Shown here piece by piece: positions 59,600-64,000 of a stretch of 64,000 bases of DNA. A model generated the notes under the pieces. It made no database searches. It was not told where the DNA came from and saw nothing but the letters and a program-made list of their open reading frames with translations. Numbering within the stretch: position 1 is the first letter of the stretch; every line of letters starts with the position of its first letter. The position numbers were made by a program, and so were the translations under genes. Origin of the DNA: Cladorhizidae sp. MBARI D1340-BT2 (lineage: Eukaryota > Porifera > Demospongiae > Poecilosclerida > Cladorhizidae); the NCBI GenBank assembly GCA_028752905.1, contig JAQNBH010000007.1, forward strand, positions 18,097,233-18,161,232. The letters are read 5' to 3'.

Positions 59600-60170
59600 A
59601 ATACAAATTTCATGTTTTTTAATGTTTTTAAGCTGCTGGTTCATCACCTTAACTAAACATACTGGAAGTAGATAAAAATGGCCGAAACCACAATTTATTT
59701 AGGATGTTAAGAAGCTACAAAAATTAGTTATAGCTGAGATAGCCTTTATGTATTTTAGCGTCCGCCATTTTGAAATAAGGGTCGAACCCATATACTGTGT
59801 GCTATACACTAAAAACATAAATTGATCCTAGAAGATGAGTTTTATGGCTCTTAATACTTTTGGGAACTTCTGGTTTACTAGGATTTAAAGCATGCTGAAA
59901 GTACTTTTGGAGTAAAAATGGCTCAAACACCATTTAGGTTTAGGATGCTGCCAAGTGAATTTGGGCTGAGATATGAGCTTTGCATTTTGCGTATGTACAC
60001 ATGGGAAAAAATGTTTTACAAAAACTGAAAGAACCATACACATGCAGACCACAACCAGTTAGATTACCTTTCAGCCTTTGAATGCACCAAAATATTGGTG
60101 GACTTGATCCAAATGGTAAATGGCCATCCAACTGGTTGTAATCTAGATGGATATATAGTCTTGTTTTTGT
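59600..60170. repeat. further module B and C copies
   Basis: Module B pieces at 59600-59810 (GCCATTTTGAAATAAGGGTC) and 59840-60000. A module C hairpin at 60035-60165 pairs CAACCAGTTAGATTACC with CCATCCAACTGGTTG. Confidence 0.55.
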
Positions 60171-60250
60171 AACTGTTTTTTTAATGTCTTCAGTGTTTAA
60201 ATGAAATCAGCTAAAGATCACCATATTTGTACAAGCTGATATCAACCAAT

Positions 60251-60335
60251 TCTCAATGAACTAGATACAACGACTTTCTCGATAATTAACTTGAATTTAT
60301 TCTTCAGCTAGATGTTCTAGCCTTCATCAGGAAAA
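60251..60335. repeat. foldback MITE family A, left arm
   Basis: Contains TCTCAATGAACTAGATAC, CTCGATAATTAACTTGAATT and TAGATGTTCTAGCCTTCATC. The right arm is missing. Confidence 0.65.
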
Positions 60336-62672
60336 GCATATGTCCATAGAATTCTCAGTTTCTCGCCCCAAAATGATCGCATGAGACAAATCTATACTAC
60401 TTATGATGGGCATCTCATCTTAGGGATACCAAACGATGTTTGTTACGGGATTTGTAATATGTCCATTTCATGGAAAATGTGCATCAATATCTCTGACAGT
60501 GTCCTCCCATGTTAGCAGTGGTGGAAAAGTGCCTATGCTGGGTTCTCTTTGGAGTTTTGCAAGGCATTTTCTTCTTTATCATTGTTTCTATCCATGTACT
60601 GGAAATGTTGAGGGTCAAACTATTTGACAATTTGAACTTTGAATGACATTTGACACTCTTATTATTTCCCAACCAGGACTACAAGCTTGCAAACAATGAA
60701 GATAAGCACTGGAGTTTGGAGATGGAGGATGATGGGCTAGTTCTAGGGATATTTGTTTGTGTGTGTGTATGTGCATTTTGCACACATACGCATGCATGAG
60801 TAATATTTCATATACTTTGTGGATTTTAGCTTTTCAGGCCAACATTTCACCCGATCACTGTATTGGGTTTTCCCACCATCACTCACAACATTTGTTTGGT
60901 AATGAAGAACAACTAATTAAGCCCAGTTTCTTTAACCTGAACTTAATAATTGGGAAGTACCACTGGAATTTCACAGCACAACCCATCCGAATCTAAACTA
61001 AGGACCAGCTATTGACATGCCATCAAAGGACAAAGCAACTGCTCATTCAGATCTCGTTCCTTTGGCTATTTTAGTCAATATATGGTATGTCAGGAATGAG
61101 CTCAGTTACCCACACTAAAACCACTAAGATGAAGATGAAAGAAGGAGAATTGGCTAAGAAGTCACTAATCAAACCGAGATCACTGAAGGACTCAATGTTC
61201 ACTGGAACTTTGATTATATTGAGATAGATACAACTGCTATGTATCTCACAAGAGAGTGTCTAGACAAAAAAGAAAGTCACATAAGTATTGGTCACAGATA
61301 CATAGTTGCTGTAGCCGGTAAGTATTGATGTCAAACAAACCAGCTATAAAACATAATAGCTCTCCAGTAAGCAGGATATGTCAGCTGTACCCAGTAGCTG
61401 GGTTTCCAATGAGGTAGGCAGGGGCTAGGCACCCAGTAGTTGGGTTCCATATGAACTAGAAATCATATACCCTCTAGCTGGGCTTCCCATTAAGAAAACT
61501 CTAAGCACCTATGTATAGTTATAGCTACACTTTGTTTTTGGCAACTCGTCTACAGTGACATTGCCCAAATTTCAACATTTCAAAAACTGCACTGTTTTTT
61601 TAACTAGAAGCAGACTTGCTAGCAAACTGCTTACATTGTAGCTAACATAGTTTGTTGATAATGCTGCTATGATGTATTACTTGTGTGCTGCCATTAGCTC
61701 AACCAAAGTGATATATATATCATCATGATGTTTTATTGTGATATTGGGAGATGTCCGAGAATTGTTTGAATTCGTGTGCTCCTTAAATGTTGCAATGTTG
61801 TATAACTTGATGCCCTAAAGTTAGGAGTCCATGGAAGCAGCTTCTCTTGAACAAACTACTTAAGAGAGAGGTCATCAGGCAGAGTTTCTGCAGGAATATT
61901 AACCCACTCCGTCAGATTACTGAGAAGGCTAAAACAATCAAACCAGCTTCAGTTAAACATGTATACTAAGTCAGAAATTAAATTTACTAAAAATTCCTAG
62001 CCACCATATATTATGGGATAGCACTATTGTTAATAAACATTGTGGTCATTTTTTTGTAACCATGCCTTAACCCAAAATATGTTTTGCCAATCATTAGAAC
62101 AATTGTTTGTTTTATGTAGCACAGAATCTATTGCTTACTAACATTCAACAAGCATTTTGCTGCTGTTGTTTGACAACTTCAAACACATGGCTAAGGTATT
62201 GGAAGCATATTACTTGTCATTATAATAAGCATACTACTACTCCCATCCGAATCGCCACTGAGTTAGCTACACCCCCACCTCTCTGTCCATCGCAGAGAGG
62301 TGCATTGCAAGTCCTCCGGAAAGAGCGCACATGCATCACATCAATATTTGATCCACACAGTAAGTTTTTTGTATGTGCAAAAGACAAGATTGTTACTGAA
62401 TTTTATTGTTTACATACACTCTGAACAATACATAGACCTGGCCTCACTCTTTGCCACTATGTATATTCCACACATATAAATATGATTCATCATTGATTAC
62501 AATACTATTTGTTGTAACCGAGTTGTCAGAGGATATGGAGAAGAAAAGGAAAGAAAGGCTGGTTCTCCACCACCATCATCCATTCAGTGTACAATTCAAT
62601 ACCTGGGAAGCTAGCTATAGCTAGGAAAAAAGTTAGATAACTAACAAGCTTAAATGCAGAGCTCAATCTCAT
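60336..62672. other. stretch upstream of the exon chain, nothing firm
   Basis: Degenerate repeats of a CCCAGTAG(C/T)TGGGTT-like unit occur at about 61385-61500. A plus-strand open stretch at 62107-62424 ends at a good donor (CACACA|GTAAGT) with the peptide RGALQVLRKERTC, but I recognise no domain. Confidence 0.3.
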
Positions 62673-62828
62673 TCACGTAATTGAAAAGACTTTTTCATCC
62701 ATGCCTTCTTTGTCAGAGACCAAGCCAATATTTTTCACTGTAGCACTAAGCTCATCCACCTGCATTCCAACAGTTTCGACCATTATCCAAGGCTCCACAT
62801 TCACAATAGGGCTCACCCTGGTAAGCAT
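62673..62828 (-). CDS. unrecognised small ORF or exon
   Basis: 51 codons on the minus strand reading MLTRVSPIVNVEPWIMVETV and QVDELSATVKNIGLVSDKEG, ending in TGA. Codon use looks protein-like. The plus strand is also open here, which weakens the case. Confidence 0.22.
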   Translation of the reverse strand: MLTRVSPIVNVEPWIMVETVGMQVDELSATVKNIGLVSDKEGMDEKVFSIT

Positions 62829-63487
62829 GGATGCCAAACAATCTTCTTACTCACTAGAGTCCTCAGGTGAGTAAAGAGTAAAGCCTATTGCTAGAAAAAT
62901 GACTTCTGGTTGCCTGGCTTTAGGGGTCGTCAAAACTGCGAATGGTCTGCATTTCAAGATTTTCCCCCTAAATTAAATAGAGCAGGTAATATACTATTTT
63001 ATGATACAAAAATACTATTGCTGATTTATTTAGGACTAATACTTTATGGTATATCTTGTGCAAAAGGCTTATGCTGACATTGCAACCAACATATTGATTG
63101 GAATGTCTTTTAGGGGGGAGGGGGCTGAGAGAAAATCGACAATTGGTAACTTGAGCTGGAGAGGAGATTAACAGGTCATGCCAAGACCAAGTTTAGGTCA
63201 GTAACAAGAAAAGGAAAAGGATTTCAAAAGCACTGCATTCATATGCTGGACTCCATACTGAACAAATAAGTATAATATTGAACGAGCAATTATAAATACA
63301 AACTGAAGAATCAAAATATTCAACCATATAACTAGATATGAGTTGTAGATTTTCACGTTAAACCAAGCCCTGTCGGAGCATAGAATGGTTCCCTAACCTA
63401 CTTCATGATTTGTCTGGTATTTGCTGCAAAAATTATTCTATATAGCTAAAGACCCATGGTGTCTGCCATCACATCAGGCGTCACTAC

Positions 63488-63547
63488 CTTGCAGGCTATC
63501 ATTGGCAAAATACAAAGACTCCAAGCAAACTTATGCAGGAAATCCAT
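63488..63547 (-). CDS. weak candidate first exon with signal peptide
   Basis: ATG (complement at 63545-63547) opens exactly 20 codons with a hydrophobic, signal-peptide-like sequence (MDFLHKFAWSLCILPMIACK) up to AAG|GTAGTG, phase 0, which fits the phase-0 acceptor of the chain's first exon. If used directly, the sema domain would lack its first 60-70 residues, so either other exons lie between or this is chance. Confidence 0.22.
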
Positions 63548-63768
63548 AAATTATTATACTTTGGATTACCTGATGAAGTGGCTGAAGCAGCACCAGTTCC
63601 CTAATAAGAGAGCAGTTTTGTCTTGTGTGAAATAACTTCTTGATACAAAAAAGTGGTATGCTATTCATGAATACCTTATCCAATGTCCTAGTTGTCTAGG
63701 GCTGCTCGACATGGCCAGTCAGGCCATTATCTTCGCTTCATCAATGATGATGAACCTAACAGTCATTT

Positions 63769-63859
63769 GAGTGCATGCATTACTTAAAGTGTTGAGTGCA
63801 TGCATTACTTAAAGTGTTGAGTGCATGCATTACTTAAACTGTTGAGTGCATGCATTATT
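63769..63859. repeat. 25-bp tandem repeat, almost four copies
   Basis: Unit GAGTGCATGCATTACTTAAA(G/C)TGTT repeated from 63769 to about 63859. Each unit includes the palindrome TGCATGCA. Confidence 0.95.
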
Positions 63860-64000
63860 AATTGTGAACATGGTGTTAATTGTGAAGTGGTTGTGAGTGT
63901 AGTGATGTAATGTCAGGTGGACTCTCTGTGTGCATGTAATTATGGTTACTTTCTGTATCCTGTCTGGCAGGACTTATAAAAGGTCCTGTCAGTCATTTGT

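Noticed and set aside
62440..62520. Minus-strand IVINDESYLYVWNIHSG as the missing first sema strand
   Set aside because: It resembles the LYVG-type opening strand, but no acceptor and donor give phases that fit either neighbour.
63769..63859. Regular direct repeats considered as a CRISPR-like array
   Set aside because: The units are contiguous with no spacers, and the genome is eukaryotic. It is a simple tandem repeat.

Overview
This window is eukaryotic, non-vertebrate metazoan DNA. It is AT-rich, with no operons or ribosome-binding sites, short exons bounded by GT-AG junctions, and introns full of decayed transposons. Runs of TAGC tetramers, the transposon families seen, and a divergent semaphorin suggest an early-branching animal, perhaps a demosponge. 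That placement is inference.

The main content is one spliced gene on the minus strand. Fifteen exons from 57225 down to 9271 can be chained with a compatible reading phase at all fourteen junctions (1693 coding bases, about 564 codons). They encode most of a sema domain (exons 1-11), a PSI domain (exons 11-12) and an immunoglobulin-like region (exons 14-15): a semaphorin. The true 5' end was not found and may lie outside the window. The 3' end is ambiguous: a hydrophobic segment at 9204-9263 and possible terminal exons at 9015-9136, 7650-7791, 4832-4958 and 4424-4624 plus 2916-3110 cannot be ordered from sequence alone.

The large introns (up to about 9.9 kb) and the flanks hold mobile elements. 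These are a pogo/Tigger transposase remnant (1-480), a Ty3/gypsy pol remnant (1130-1745), a PIF/Harbinger element with perfect TAA target duplications and a Myb-like ORF (5607-6589), a decayed LINE-type fragment (about 14100-15060), a second pogo-like remnant (22290-22640), two head-to-tail Kolobok-type elements sharing TTAA sites (27478-33278), a gag-pol gypsy remnant (39790-42900) and a TIR element of about 1.9 kb (45231-47149). Several non-coding families recur: a foldback element whose arms carry a hammerhead-core-like motif, a family with TACCGTATT-type ends, and a composite non-coding repeat of about 1.2 kb. Tandem duplications (408, 128, 91, 48, 38, 37, 27, 25 and 24 bp units) are common.

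No rRNA, tRNA, CRISPR array or bacterial-type feature was seen. All identifications come from reading the sequence and from knowledge of the families. No database search was run.
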